A stretch of DNA of 64,000 nt from Pictodentalium vernedei (lineage: Eukaryota; Mollusca; Scaphopoda; Dentaliida; Dentaliidae): positions 58,154 to 122,153 of the forward strand of contig JAUFNR010000111.1 in assembly GCA_031216915.1 (NCBI GenBank), given 5' to 3'. Shown here one piece after another: positions 1-7,896 of this stretch (within the stretch, counting starts at the first letter, position 1; each line of letters opens with the position of its first letter). The notes beneath the pieces are model-generated. The model did no database searches. It had not been told where the DNA came from and saw nothing but the letters and a program-made list of their open reading frames with translations. Made by a program: the position numbers and the translations under genes.

Positions 1-117
1 TTCATTATTTACGACTGAGCAAACCCCGAATAGCAGTGGTGCTTAAATGTCAGACATTAGAGGCATCTAACAAACAACACATTTCCAGTCACTTGAAGGT
101 TTTTTTTCTCACTGGAG

Positions 118-255
118 CCCAAGCTTGGCGTGGTTATTTTGGGGCGAGAGATATGTCTACATACATAATGACGTGGAGAAAGTGTGTGGGGTGATGAGGG
201 TGGATTTGCTTTGGATAACCCCAAGTATAGTCCCATATTTGTTCAGTGCTGTGGG
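118..255 (+). pseudogene. Possible exon D, frameshifted version (copy 1)
   Basis: The same segment as 4428-4566 but one base shorter because a C is missing in GGGGCCGAG (near 145). The phase-1 frame now reaches TGA within about 20 codons. Same lesion in copies 3 (near 8756) and 7 (near 25973), so it is an inherited A-type allele rather than three separate errors. Whether the segment was ever coding is unproven. Confidence 0.2.
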
Positions 256-478
256 GTGAGCTTTCAATTATATTGTCCAGCTACCACACAAGGGTTATCA
301 GTGGTCATCTAGAATAAAGAGAGTACGTTTTGAAGAAATCCAATTTTCCAATTCTTTTAGAGTTATCAGAATTTCGATATGTGTACTTATACCCAAAATC
401 TCAGGCTATCATGATTAATGCCTTTCAGTGGAGGGCTCGGCTGAACTGTTTGGTTCCGCCAACTCTTTCACCACTCCA

Positions 479-510
479 CCCCCCCCCCCCCCCCCCCACA
501 CACACCCATA
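479..510 (+). repeat. Variable C-tract with CA repeat
   Basis: A pure C run followed directly (A type) or after one T (B type) by a short CA repeat. C counts for copies 1 to 15: 19, 12, 16, 12, 12, 11, 17, 13, 12, 16, 13, 12, 12, 11, 13. The three copies without the T (1, 3, 7) are the longest apart from copy 10, so a T interruption may limit expansion. The other strand is G-rich. Confidence 0.93.
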
Positions 511-878
511 GAAGTAACAGGCCTGGGGGAGCATTTACGAAACAGCTGATGCGTGTATATTTTACAAGAGTGCACATGAGTGTATTCTTGTAGGGGCCCT
601 GGGAACTGCAGTAGTGTTGTTAACTGGGGTGGACACGTTGTGCTTTATTGCTTTAATATGACCCAGGACCCAAAGCCTTGTCTATTTCTTCTCTGAAGTT
701 GCAACGTGATTGCAAAGTGCAAACACTAGGCTAAATTTCATTTTCTTATGTTTAATAGCAATGATTTTGGCATGAATACTGGGTGGGTGTGACCTAAAAT
801 ACCTGTAAACAATAAGGTCGTGGTGTTGGTGGTTAAATGCTGAGCCTATGGAACTTTGAAACTGCCTTTTCCTAATAG

Positions 879-1008
879 GTGTGCTCCCTACATCGGAGGA
901 CCCTCGCATTTTTAGAAATGCCAATGTAATTGATACACAGAGGATTCTGTACCACAGAAACATGCGTAACGTGACTGAGAATAGATTGGATGTATGGACA
1001 AGAATATA
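879..1008 (+). CDS. Possible exon E (3' end undefined)
   Basis: A strong-looking acceptor (CTGCCTTTTCCTAATAG, ending 878) opens into a phase-1 frame of 42 codons, beginning VLPTSEDPRIFRNANVIDTQ, ended by TAG at 1007-1009. No good donor was found: GTAACG after ATGC (966) is the nearest, and copies 12-14 have lost it through the ATGGAAGCG replacement. It could be a terminal exon or chance. The other strand of this stretch carries an equally long open frame, which lowers confidence. Matching start in copy 2 is 5186. Confidence 0.13.
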
Positions 1009-1535
1009 GACAATTGCAAAAAATGAGTGCCAATTTGGTAAAATTTCACAAAATTTCGAAAATGCGCTTTTTTATAAACAAGATTTTCAATGGGTAAAAA
1101 GGGTCTTTCTCTTCATCGAGATGTTCTGAATTTTGCCTCGGAACATCTGCACTTTCTATTCACTCCTTTTTGGGATATTTGTGTTCAAATTCTGACTCCG
1201 GGTGATGATATTTTGTACCAAAATAAGTGCCAACATCAGTCAGTTGTTACTATTTATAGTAACTCTGAATGTTATGACAATGTTACTCTGGTCTGAACAA
1301 CGAAATGGATCCCCACCAAAAATCGTCTGCTCAGTCATCGCGCTGGTTTATAGTGTAACTTATAACAGCTGCTTTGTTTCTGTTGATTTTTTTTTTGGTA
1401 TTAAAATCTAGCATATTTTTCATGTTCCTCCTCATCTACTCGAAATGGGCGTTATTATCTCCTCTTGAAACAGAATGATGAAGGTCTTACAATTTAAAGT
1501 TTTCTATTTATATTTTTGCCACAAGAAAACGAATC

Positions 1536-1620
1536 GGGCTGTAGCTCAGTTAGTACCGGCGTTCACTTTGCTGTTTGAAAAAGTGCGCGTTCAAGGCGAT
1601 GTGAGTTCAAACCGCTCCTG
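1536..1620 (+). other. Degenerate tRNA-like element (SINE head or tRNA relic), reference copy
   Basis: GGGCTGTAGCTCAGTTAG at 1536-1553 reads like the 5' end of a tRNA: TAGCTCAGTTAG (1542-1553) fits the pol III A box (TRGCNNAGYNG). Two B-box-like stretches follow: GCGTTCAAGGC (about 1587-1597) at normal tRNA spacing, and GAGTTCAAACC (1603-1613). The acceptor arms do not pair and the T stem is only about 3 of 5 paired, so it is not a functional tRNA by eye. A SINE head or old tRNA pseudogene is likeliest. I could not define its flanking duplications or 3' limit. Confidence 0.55.
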
Positions 1621-1723
1621 TTCTCATATTTTGCTCGTTATCCTAACACACACATTTTTCGCTTTGTTCTGGTCGCATCTTCATCTATAGTGCATGCTTT
1701 CGCAAATTAGCTGGTCAAAAGGC

Positions 1724-1735
1724 TGGAATATTCCA
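1724..1735. repeat. 12-bp perfect palindrome TGGAATATTCCA
   Basis: Self-complementary and present in every unit. It contains GAANNTTC, the heat-shock-element dimer pattern, but a 12-bp match is weak evidence for regulation. Confidence 0.35.
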
Positions 1736-2068
1736 CAATCAGCATATTTAAACGAACATTTTGGAAAACAACCAATTGCCCCAAAAAGACAGACCATTTG
1801 TTATAATTGGGGGCGCTGTTACGTTGTAAAAATTAAGTCAAATAACGGGACGATAATTACTGCCTGATGATGCCTTTCGTCTGTTCAGCACCACTGTCTG
1901 CCAGATTTAACGTTTGCTTGAAATAAAATATTGCGAATATTCTCTACTACACTTAATAAATAGCCCTTGTGACACACTAAAAGAGTATATGCACTGACAC
2001 TATTGTATTACCCCCTTAAGCAATACATTTCTTCTCCGTTATGTCAGAGGTGGAGCCCTTAATTTCAG

Positions 2069-2167
2069 CTGCCCAAGTGGGTGCAATTTGCGCATCGTAC
2101 AAATGCGTGCAACACGTTAATGGTACATATGCCTTCAACCAATGCCAGCACTTCGTGTGCCGGTTTA
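2069..2167 (+). CDS. Candidate internal exon B, 99 bp, phase 1-1, cysteine-containing (reference copy)
   Basis: An acceptor (CCCTTAATTTCAG, ending 2068) and a donor (GTAAGC at 2168; the base before it is A, not G) bound 99 bp. Read with two leading bases and one trailing base, it is open for 32 codons, beginning AQVGAICASYKCVQHVNGTY and ending in QCQHFVCRF. It has four cysteines and one N-glycosylation motif (NGT), as expected of a secreted domain. The reading in phase 0 is also open. The flanking intron phases are equal, so the exon can be duplicated or skipped without a frameshift. Cysteine spacing faintly recalls PAN/Apple modules; that is a guess. No sequence difference was noticed among the 15 copies, but the whole array is near-identical, so this says little about selection. 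Other copies: 6375, 10676, 14983, 19289, 23591, 27894, 32201, 36509, 40817, 45112, 49411, 53712, 58011, 62319 (each 99 bp). Confidence 0.33.
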
Positions 2168-2204
2168 GTAAGCTAGGAAGTTAGGTAGTAGATAGCTGGC
2201 GCAG

Positions 2205-2240
2205 GATGGTTCTCTCCGTGCTATCCGTCCTCTTTCATCC
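2205..2240 (+). mobile_element. Relic of a second, older SINE core
   Basis: This 36-bp stretch aligns without gaps to the core of the intact retroposon (3787-3822): the first 14 bases are identical (GATGGTTCTCTCCG), and by eye 27 of 36 match. It is on the same strand and is followed by an A-rich run (ACAATACAAATAAG, about 2245-2258) that may be the remains of its tail. The 5' limit could not be placed. It lies 37 bp after exon B in all copies. Confidence 0.45.
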
Positions 2241-2350
2241 GACACAATACAAATAAGTTTGGAGAAAGAGTCTCGAAACTCCACTAATAGACAAAGAAAT
2301 GCAATCCATCACTACAAACTTTAAATATTCTGGGCACTTTGAGTTAAAAG

Positions 2351-2509
2351 ATGTTTCTTTCACAGAATGACTGGTGGTGGAATGGCTCAACTTACAAGTT
2401 AGACAACTTTTGGAGCAAAACAGGGACGGCGGACCGTTGTCATGATTCTATGTGCTGTAGTGTTTGTCATATACGGATAGCATACTTTCAAATCGTGTGT
2501 ATGGACTAG
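2351..2509 (+). CDS. Short cysteine-rich ORF C, 52 codons, possibly a terminal exon
   Basis: ATG at 2351 to TAG at 2507-2509. A polypyrimidine acceptor (GATGTTTCTTTCACAG) ends at 2365, so the part from 2366 could instead be a terminal exon in phase 0, starting NDWWWNGSTYKLDNFWSK. The C-terminal half holds five cysteines, including a CCSVC cluster. The product is not recognised. A phase-0 start does not fit exon B or A (phase 1), so it would need another partner. Copies 10 and 12-14 lack one base (GGGAGGCGG), which destroys the second half; copies 1-9, 11 and 15 keep it. The opposite strand is also open in B-type copies. Copy 2 position: 6657-6815. Confidence 0.2.
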   Translation: MFLSQNDWWWNGSTYKLDNFWSKTGTADRCHDSMCCSVCHIRIAYFQIVCMD

Positions 2510-2546
2510 TTTTGTGTGTGTGGGGGGGGGGGGGGGGGGGGGAGGG
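2510..2546 (+). repeat. TG repeat with variable G-tract
   Basis: A TG run passes into a pure G run and then AGGGG. G counts for copies 1 to 15: 21, 16, 17, 21, 19, 16, 17, 23, 19, 9, 16, 17, 16, 18 (after GGGA), 13. This is the main cause of unit-length variation. It is roughly the reverse complement of the C-tract/CA repeat about 2 kb upstream. Long G runs may form quadruplexes, and they are also error-prone in sequencing, so exact counts need caution. Confidence 0.93.
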
Positions 2547-2605
2547 GTGGCGTTTTATTTCAGTTTTACATTTTAGACCTCTGAATCGTCTTTTCGTCTT
2601 GATTT

Positions 2606-3052
2606 GTGGCTCGCGGTTTTATCTCGAATATTTTTCGATATGGATGTGTAGAGCAGGGAGTCACGATGGGTAGGGAAAGCATTCACGTTACAACACTTAG
2701 TTTTTCACAGATGAAGTGTACATTCCCACAAGCATCCACATGGGGATTTCTAGGTTCCTACCTCTTCCTCTGCTTATCCCGGGTCAGCATTAATTTTATG
2801 TATCATATACTGAAGGTGAACGAATATTTTAGAGGGGAAACGTTTGATTTGAGTATTAGGTTTCAACATTTGGTGGGCATTTGGTACCTCAACACGCTTG
2901 TCATTGTTTTCATTGGCTGTCGTTTAAGAATGTTTTCTTCAGAGAAGCGAATGGTAACATTGGTTGCATTTTGTAGCACTAAGAAAGTTGTGTACAGTTT
3001 AAGAAAATCACTTTCCAAACTTCCCAGATTTATTATCGTGAATAATTGTTAG
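2606..3052 (+). CDS. Unrecognised hydrophobic ORF F, 148 codons (128 from its first ATG)
   Basis: The longest open frame of the unit, open from 2606 (a GTG, not a eukaryotic start); first ATG at 2666, a second at 2711, stop TAG after NNC. It contains two hydrophobic stretches (WGFLGSYLFLCLS and LVGIWYLNTLVIVFIGCRL) separated by polar sequence, so it could be a small membrane protein. A good acceptor (TTAGTTTTTCACAG) ends at 2710 and a fair donor, GAAG|GTGAAC, follows 2815, so 2711-2815 could also be a 105-bp phase-0 exon starting MKC with signal-peptide character. T-rich DNA gives such frames by chance. No family is recognised. Variation is minimal: Ser to Pro in copy 5 (C 19953) and Arg to His before the first ATG in copies 12-14. 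Other starts: 6907, 11209, 15520, 19824, 24123, 28427, 32740, 37044, 41343, 45644, 49945, 54245, 58550, 62846. Confidence 0.2.
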   Translation: MARGFISNIFRYGCVEQGVTMGRESIHVTTLSFSQMKCTFPQASTWGFLGSYLFLCLSRVSINFMYHILKVNEYFRGETFDLSIRFQHLVGIWYLNTLVIVFIGCRLRMFSSEKRMVTLVAFCSTKKVVYSLRKSLSKLPRFIIVNNC

Positions 3053-3097
3053 CCTAGCCAATTTGAGTGATTACTAGCTTTAAGAGTAGGTCAGGTT

Positions 3098-3139
3098 CTG
3101 TATTGGGCAGTATTAATTCTGTGCCAGTATTAATACAGG
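3098..3139 (+). repeat. Short nested direct and inverted repeat
   Basis: CAGTATTAAT occurs twice (3108-3117 and 3125-3134), and the pair is flanked by inverted CTGTATT (3098-3104) and AATACAG (3133-3139). The right edge makes a consensus-like donor, CAG|GTGAGT, at 3140, but no convincing exon lies upstream. In copy 15 that GT is GA (63380). Confidence 0.5.
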
Positions 3140-3595
3140 TGAGTCGCACAGAGAAATTGGGATTCGTTGAACAATTCAAGCCTTTCATGTAACAGCCGAA
3201 GTTCGAAACCAATTCAACGTTTATGATAACGTGAATGAGGTGTTCACACACCACATAGTAACTGTTAAAATGTCTTCAATAATTCAGGAGATAATGTTTC
3301 ACAAGAATAAAATCATGAACAATGGAAAATTTTACGTGTGCCATTTATTGGTATAGTCAACTAAAAAAAAATGTTTTTTTCAATTTTTGCCTATGGTTAC
3401 CCTTATGAAATTTATCAAAAAACTTCAAAATTTTTTTGACCCATTTTATGCTGCAGAAATTTTCTACATATAAAAATACCATTGTTTCACATTTTCTTCT
3501 GCTGAAATCGCTTGTTCTCACAGTATAAATCAACTTGAAGTAAACAATGGGTATCACTGTAGGCCTGAATTCACTTTTTCCTGCAATGACAGCCG

Positions 3596-3902
3596 TGGGA
3601 CGACCCGCGTTGTGTCCTTGGGCAAGGCACTTTATCCCGGTTGCCTACATGCGGGCACGATGGCGCCGTGTACTATGGCGTACTGCACTTCGATGGTGCA
3701 CATCTCTTCAGCCGCTGTAACCCTGCTTGAGCAGAGCTTGACCAGAGTTAGAATGTTGAGGAGCTGACATTTGCTCGTCGATGCTCGATGGTTCTCTCCG
3801 GGTACTCCGGCTTCCTCCACCCGTAAAATTGTCACGGTCACGATTAGCCATTGTGCATAAGTATGTGACATTAAACACCAACAAACAAATAAATATATAA
3901 AA
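3596..3902 (+). mobile_element. 5'-truncated SINE/LINE-tail retroposon with 11-bp target duplication (reference copy)
   Basis: The element is bounded by perfect 11-bp direct repeats AATGACAGCCG at 3585-3595 and 3903-3913, the mark of target-primed insertion. It ends in an A-rich tail (ATTAAACACCAA then AACAAATAAATATATAAAAA, about 3870-3902), so it reads on the plus strand. Inside are GTGTCCTTGGGCAAGGCAC (about 3613-3631) and a core at 3787-3822 including CTCCGGGTACTCCGG. These motifs resemble the shared core and tail of invertebrate Meta-domain SINEs and CR1/L2-like tails (from memory, not searched). No tRNA-like A or B box is visible at its 5' end, so the copy is probably 5'-truncated. The family name is inference; the insertion event is directly visible. 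Confidence 0.85.
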
Positions 3903-4146
3903 AATGACAGCCGACGGTTCACGCGCAGTATCACTTTCTCTACATTATAAAATCAACACTCGGAGTTTCCCTCGTTAGATATATGAAACAAGCGACAAAC
4001 TCTTTAAACAGAATCCACCCATTTTCTTTCTAAACAGACTGAATGAATAATCTTCATGTCATGTTTTTTGGTGTTCTATCTATTCAAAATATAGCTATTA
4101 CAGCCGACACAAAGAAACTTGTCAATTCCAATCGTTTGTTTTTCAG

Positions 4147-4236
4147 TACTTGTACAGGAAAGCAACTTCTGCGATTTGGAAGACTACAGTATTTTCGCTT
4201 ATACCTCCACAGCGTCTTCTAGCCAGAAAGACGGAG
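4147..4236 (+). CDS. Candidate internal exon A, 90 bp, phase 1-1 (reference copy)
   Basis: The best splice-site pair in the unit: a T-rich acceptor (TCGTTTGTTTTTCAG, ending 4146) and a near-consensus donor GGAG|GTAAGTG (4237). In the phase left by exon B (two leading bases) it is open for 29 codons, starting LVQESNFCDLEDYSIFAYTS and then a Ser-rich stretch, and it leaves one base, so it too is phase 1-1. Phase 0 is also open but less protein-like; phase 2 hits TAG. Joining B to A across a 1979-bp intron that holds the retroposon gives a codon ATA at the junction and a 63-codon module with five cysteines. No database match could be tested. Other copies (each 90 bp): 8448, 12755, 17061, 21365, 25664, 29968, 34281, 38586, 42884, 47185, 51486, 55786, 60091; no difference was noticed between them. 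Confidence 0.38.
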
Positions 4237-4286
4237 GTAAGTGTGTCTAAAAACAAATGATGCATTTCAGAAGCTGATTTTTGTTG

Positions 4287-4305
4287 TTCCCTTTTGAAAA
4301 GGGAA
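4287..4305. repeat. Perfect 9-bp palindrome near the chosen unit boundary
   Basis: TTCCCTTTT and AAAAGGGAA flank a single G, giving perfect inverted arms. Present in every complete copy just before my unit start. No function is implied. Confidence 0.6.
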
Positions 4306-4427
4306 AGGCCTTCATTATTTACGACTGAGCAAACCCCGAATAGCAGTGGTGCTTAAATGTCAGACATTAGAGGCATCTAACAAACAACACATTTCCAGTC
4401 ACTTGAAGGTTTTTTTTCTCACTGGAG

Positions 4428-4566
4428 CCCAAGCTTGGCGTGGTTATTTTGGGGCCGAGAGATATGTCTACATACATAATGACGTGGAGAAAGTGTGTGG
4501 GGTGATGAGGGTGGATTTGCTTTGGATAACCCCAAGTATAGTCCCATATTTGTTCAGTGCTGTGGG
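4428..4566 (+). CDS. Possible exon D (intact version, copy 2)
   Basis: Preceded by a T-rich tract and an AG (TTTTTTTTCTCACTGGAG) and followed by a good donor, GGG|GTGAGC. In phase 1, the phase exon A would deliver 191 bp upstream, it is open for 45 codons (QAWRGYFGAERYVYIHNDVE and onward, one cysteine) and leaves two bases. Running on, the frame meets TGA immediately after. Copies 1, 3 and 7 lack one C (GGGGCGAG) near the middle, which brings a stop soon after, so at least those copies cannot use it. It may be a decayed exon or chance. Intact copies lie at the same place in units 2, 4-6 and 8-15. Confidence 0.2.
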
Positions 4567-5841
4567 GTGAGCTTTCAATTATATTGTCCAGCTACCCACA
4601 CAAGGGTTATCAGTGGTCATCTAGAATAAAGAGAGTACGTTTTGAAGAAATCCAATTTTCCAATTCTTTTAGAGTTATCAGAATTTCGATATGTGTACTT
4701 ATACCCAAAATCTCAGGCTATCATGATTAATGCCTTTCAGTGGAGGGCTCGGCTGAACTGTTTGGTTCCGCCAACTCTTTCACCACTCCACCCCCCCCCC
4801 CCTCACACACACCCATAGAAGTAACAGGCCTGGGGGAGCATTTACGCAACAGCTGATGCGTGTATATTTTACAAGAGTGCACATGAGTGTATTCTTGTAG
4901 GGGCCCTGGGAACTGCAGTAGTGTTGTTAACTGGGGTGGACACGTTGTGCTTTATTGCTTTAATATGACCCAGGACCCAAAGCCTTGTCTATTTCTTCTC
5001 TGAAGTTGCAACGTGATTGCAAAGTGCAAACACTAGGCTAAATTTCATTTTCTTATGTTTAATAGCAATGATTTTGGCATGAATACTGGGTGGGTGTGAC
5101 CTAAAATACCTGTAAACAATAAGGTCGTGGTGTTGGTGGTTAAATGCTGAGCCTATGGAACTTTGAAACTGCCTTTTCCTAATAGGTGTGCTCCCTACAT
5201 CGGAGGACCCTCGCATTTTTAGAAATGCCAATGTAATTGATACACAGAGGATTCTGTACCACAGAAACGTGCGTAACGTGACTGAGAATAGATTGGATGT
5301 ATGGACAAGAATATAGACAATTGCAAAAAATGAGTGCCAATTTGGTAAAATTTCACAAAATTTCGAAAATGCGCTTTTTTATAAACAAGATTTTCAATGG
5401 GTAAAAAGGGTCTTTCTCTTCATCGAGATGTTCTGAATTTTGCCTCGGAACATCTGCACTTTCTATTCACTCCTTTTTGGGATATTTGTGTTCAAATTCT
5501 GACTCCGGGTGATGATATTTTGTACCAAAATAAGTGCCAACATCAGTCAGTTGTTACTATTTATAGTAACTCTGAATGTTATGACAATGTTACTCTGGTC
5601 TGAACAACGAAACGGATCCCCACCAAAAATCGTCTGCTCAGTCATCGCGCTGGTTTATAGTGTAACTTATAACAGCTGCTTTGTTTCTGTTGATTTTTTT
5701 TTGGTATTAAAATCTAGCATATTTTTCATGTTCCTCCTCATCTACTCGAAATGGGCGTTATTATCTCCTCTTGAAACAGAATGATGAAGGTCTTACAATT
5801 TAAAGTTTTCTATTTATATTTTTGCCACAAGAAAACGAATC

Positions 5842-5926
5842 GGGCTGTAGCTCAGTTAGTACCGGCGTTCACTTTGCTGTTTGAAAAAGTGCGCGTTCAA
5901 GGCGATGTGAGTTCAAACCGCTCCTG
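5842..5926 (+). other. tRNA-like element, copy 2
   Basis: Same sequence as the reference at 1536-1620. Confidence 0.5.
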
Positions 5927-7896
5927 TTCTCATATTTTGCTCGTTATCCTAACACACACATTTTTCGCTTTGTTCTGGTCGCATCTTCATCTATAGTGCA
6001 TGCTTTCGCAAATTAGCTGGTCAAAAGGCTGGAATATTCCACAATCAGCATATTTAAACGAACATTTTGGAAAACAACCAATTGCCCCAAAAAGACAGAC
6101 CATTTGTTATAATTGGGGGCGCTGTTACGTTGTAAAAATTAAGTCAAATAACGGGACGATAATTACTGCCTGATGATGCCTTTCGTCTGTTCAGCACCAC
6201 TGTCTGCCAGATTTAACGTTTGCTTGAAATAAAATATTGCGAATATTCTCTACTACACTTAATAAATAGCCCTTGTGACACACTAAAAGAGTATATGCAC
6301 TGACACTATTTTATTACCCCCTTAAGCAATACATTTCTTCTCCATTATGTCAGAGGTGGAGCCCTTAATTTCAGCTGCCCAAGTGGGTGCAATTTGCGCA
6401 TCGTACAAATGCGTGCAACACGTTAATGGTACATATGCCTTCAACCAATGCCAGCACTTCGTGTGCCGGTTTAGTAAGCTAGGAAGTTAGGTAGTAGATA
6501 GCTGGCGCAGGATGGTTCTCTCCGTGCTATCCGTCCTCTTTCATCCGACACAATACAAATAAGGTTGGAGAAAGAGTCTCGAAACTCCACTAATAGACAA
6601 AGAAATGCAATCCATCACTACAAACTTTAAATATTCTGGGCACTTTGAGTTAAAAGATGTTTCTTTCACAGAATGACTGGTGGTGGAATGGCTCAACTTA
6701 CAAGTTAGACAACTTTTGGAGCAAAACAGGGACGGCGGACCGTTGTCATGATTCCATGTGCTGTAGTGTTTGTCATATACGGATAGCATACTTTCAAATC
6801 GTGTGTATGGACTAGTTTTGTGTGTGTGGGGGGGGGGGGGGGGAGGGGTGGCGTTTTATTTCAGTTTTACATTTTAGACCTCTGAATCGTCTTTTCGTCT
6901 TGATTTGTGGCTCGCGGTTTTATCTCGAATATTTTTCGATATGGATGTGTAGAGCAGGGAGTCACGATGGGTAGGGAAAGCATTCACGTTACAACACTTA
7001 GTTTTTCACAGATGAAGTGTACATTCCCACAAGCATCCACATGGGGATTTCTAGGTTCCTACCTCTTCCTCTGCTTATCCCGGGTCAGCATTAATTTTAT
7101 GTATCATATACTGAAGGTGAACGAATATTTTAGAGGGGAAACGTTTGATTTGAGTATTAGGTTTCAACATTTGGTGGGCATTTGGTACCTCAACACGCTT
7201 GTCATTGTTTTCATTGGCTGTCGTTTAAGAATGTTTTCTTCAGAGAAGCGAATGGTAACATTGGTTGCATTTTGTAGCACTAAGAAAGTTGTGTACAGTT
7301 TAAGAAAATCACTTTCCAAACTTCCCAGATTTATTATCGTGAATAATTGTTAGCCTAGCCAATTTGAGTGATTACTAGCTTTAAGAGTAGGTCAGGTTCT
7401 GTATTGGGCAGTATTAATTCTGTGCCAGTATTAATACAGGTGAGTCGCACAGAGAAATTGGGATTCGTTGAACAATTCAAGCCTTTCATGTAACAGCCGA
7501 AGTTCGAAACCAATTCAACGTTTATGATAACGTGAATGAGGTGTTCACACACCACATAGTAACTGTTAAAATGTCTTCAATAATTCAGGAGATAATATTT
7601 CACAAGAATAAAATCATGAACAATGGAAAATTTTACGTGTGCCATTTATTGGTATAGTCAACTAAAAAAAAATGTTTTTTTCAATTTTTGCCTATGGTTA
7701 CCCTTATGAAATTTATCAAAAAACTTCAAAATTTTTTTGACCCATTTTATGCTGCAGAAATTTTCTACATATAAAAATACCATTGTTTCACATTTTCTTC
7801 TGCTGAAATCGCTTGTTCTCACAGTATAAATCAACTTGAAGTAAACAATGGGTATCACTGTAGGCCTGAATTCACTTTTTCCTGCAATGACAGCCG

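Larger units (their letters stand above)
1..4310 (+). repeat. Unit copy 1 (A type)
   Basis: A-type alleles along its length: a C missing near 145, a C19 tract (479-497) with no T before the CA repeat, AAACAGC rather than CAACAGC near 540, AAATGG near 1303, and A-type tail alleles (GTTTGG near 2258, TTCTATG near 2447, GTTTCAC near 3296, GCATTTC near 4262). It also has the ten-T run (1387-1396) otherwise seen only in copies 5 and 9, so it mixes types. G-tract is G21 (2522-2542). Private change: G at 2005. Confidence 0.97.

Noticed and set aside
330-593. Plus-strand frame reading through the C-tract (Pro-rich)
   Set aside because: It begins at TTG and its frame and length change with every C-tract length; not a plausible gene.
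682-963. Minus-strand frame of 93 codons (116 in copies 12-14)
   Set aside because: Start is not in a convincing context, length changes with a small indel, the first ATG is lost in copies 2 and 6, and it overlaps a plus-strand frame with a better splice acceptor. Composition is not distinctive.
1090-1411. Overlapping plus-strand frames of 68 and 69-91 codons
   Set aside because: Two frames overlap in different phases, the second changes its C-terminus with a T-run length, and neither shows a domain, signal peptide or clean splice boundaries. A TATAAA at about 1073 is too close to the first ATG to count as promoter evidence.
1475-1690. Plus-strand frame of 71 codons beginning MMKVLQFKVF
   Set aside because: Most of it reads through the tRNA-like element; treated as a shadow of that element.
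3061-3139. Possible exon ending at the donor-like CAGGTGAGT (3140)
   Set aside because: All upstream acceptors are weak, two of three frames are closed, and the donor is destroyed in copy 15.
3632-3934. Minus-strand open frame of 100 codons with a hydrophobic start, repeated in every unit
   Set aside because: It is the antisense of the retroposon and its tail; its apparent signal peptide comes from the reverse complement of the A-rich tail. No independent support for a gene.
6541-6789. Minus-strand frame of 82 codons in B-type units, with a donor-like GTAAGT downstream
   Set aside because: A-type copies (1, 3, 5, 7) have an in-frame TAG at the TTCTATG allele, and no good acceptor lies upstream.
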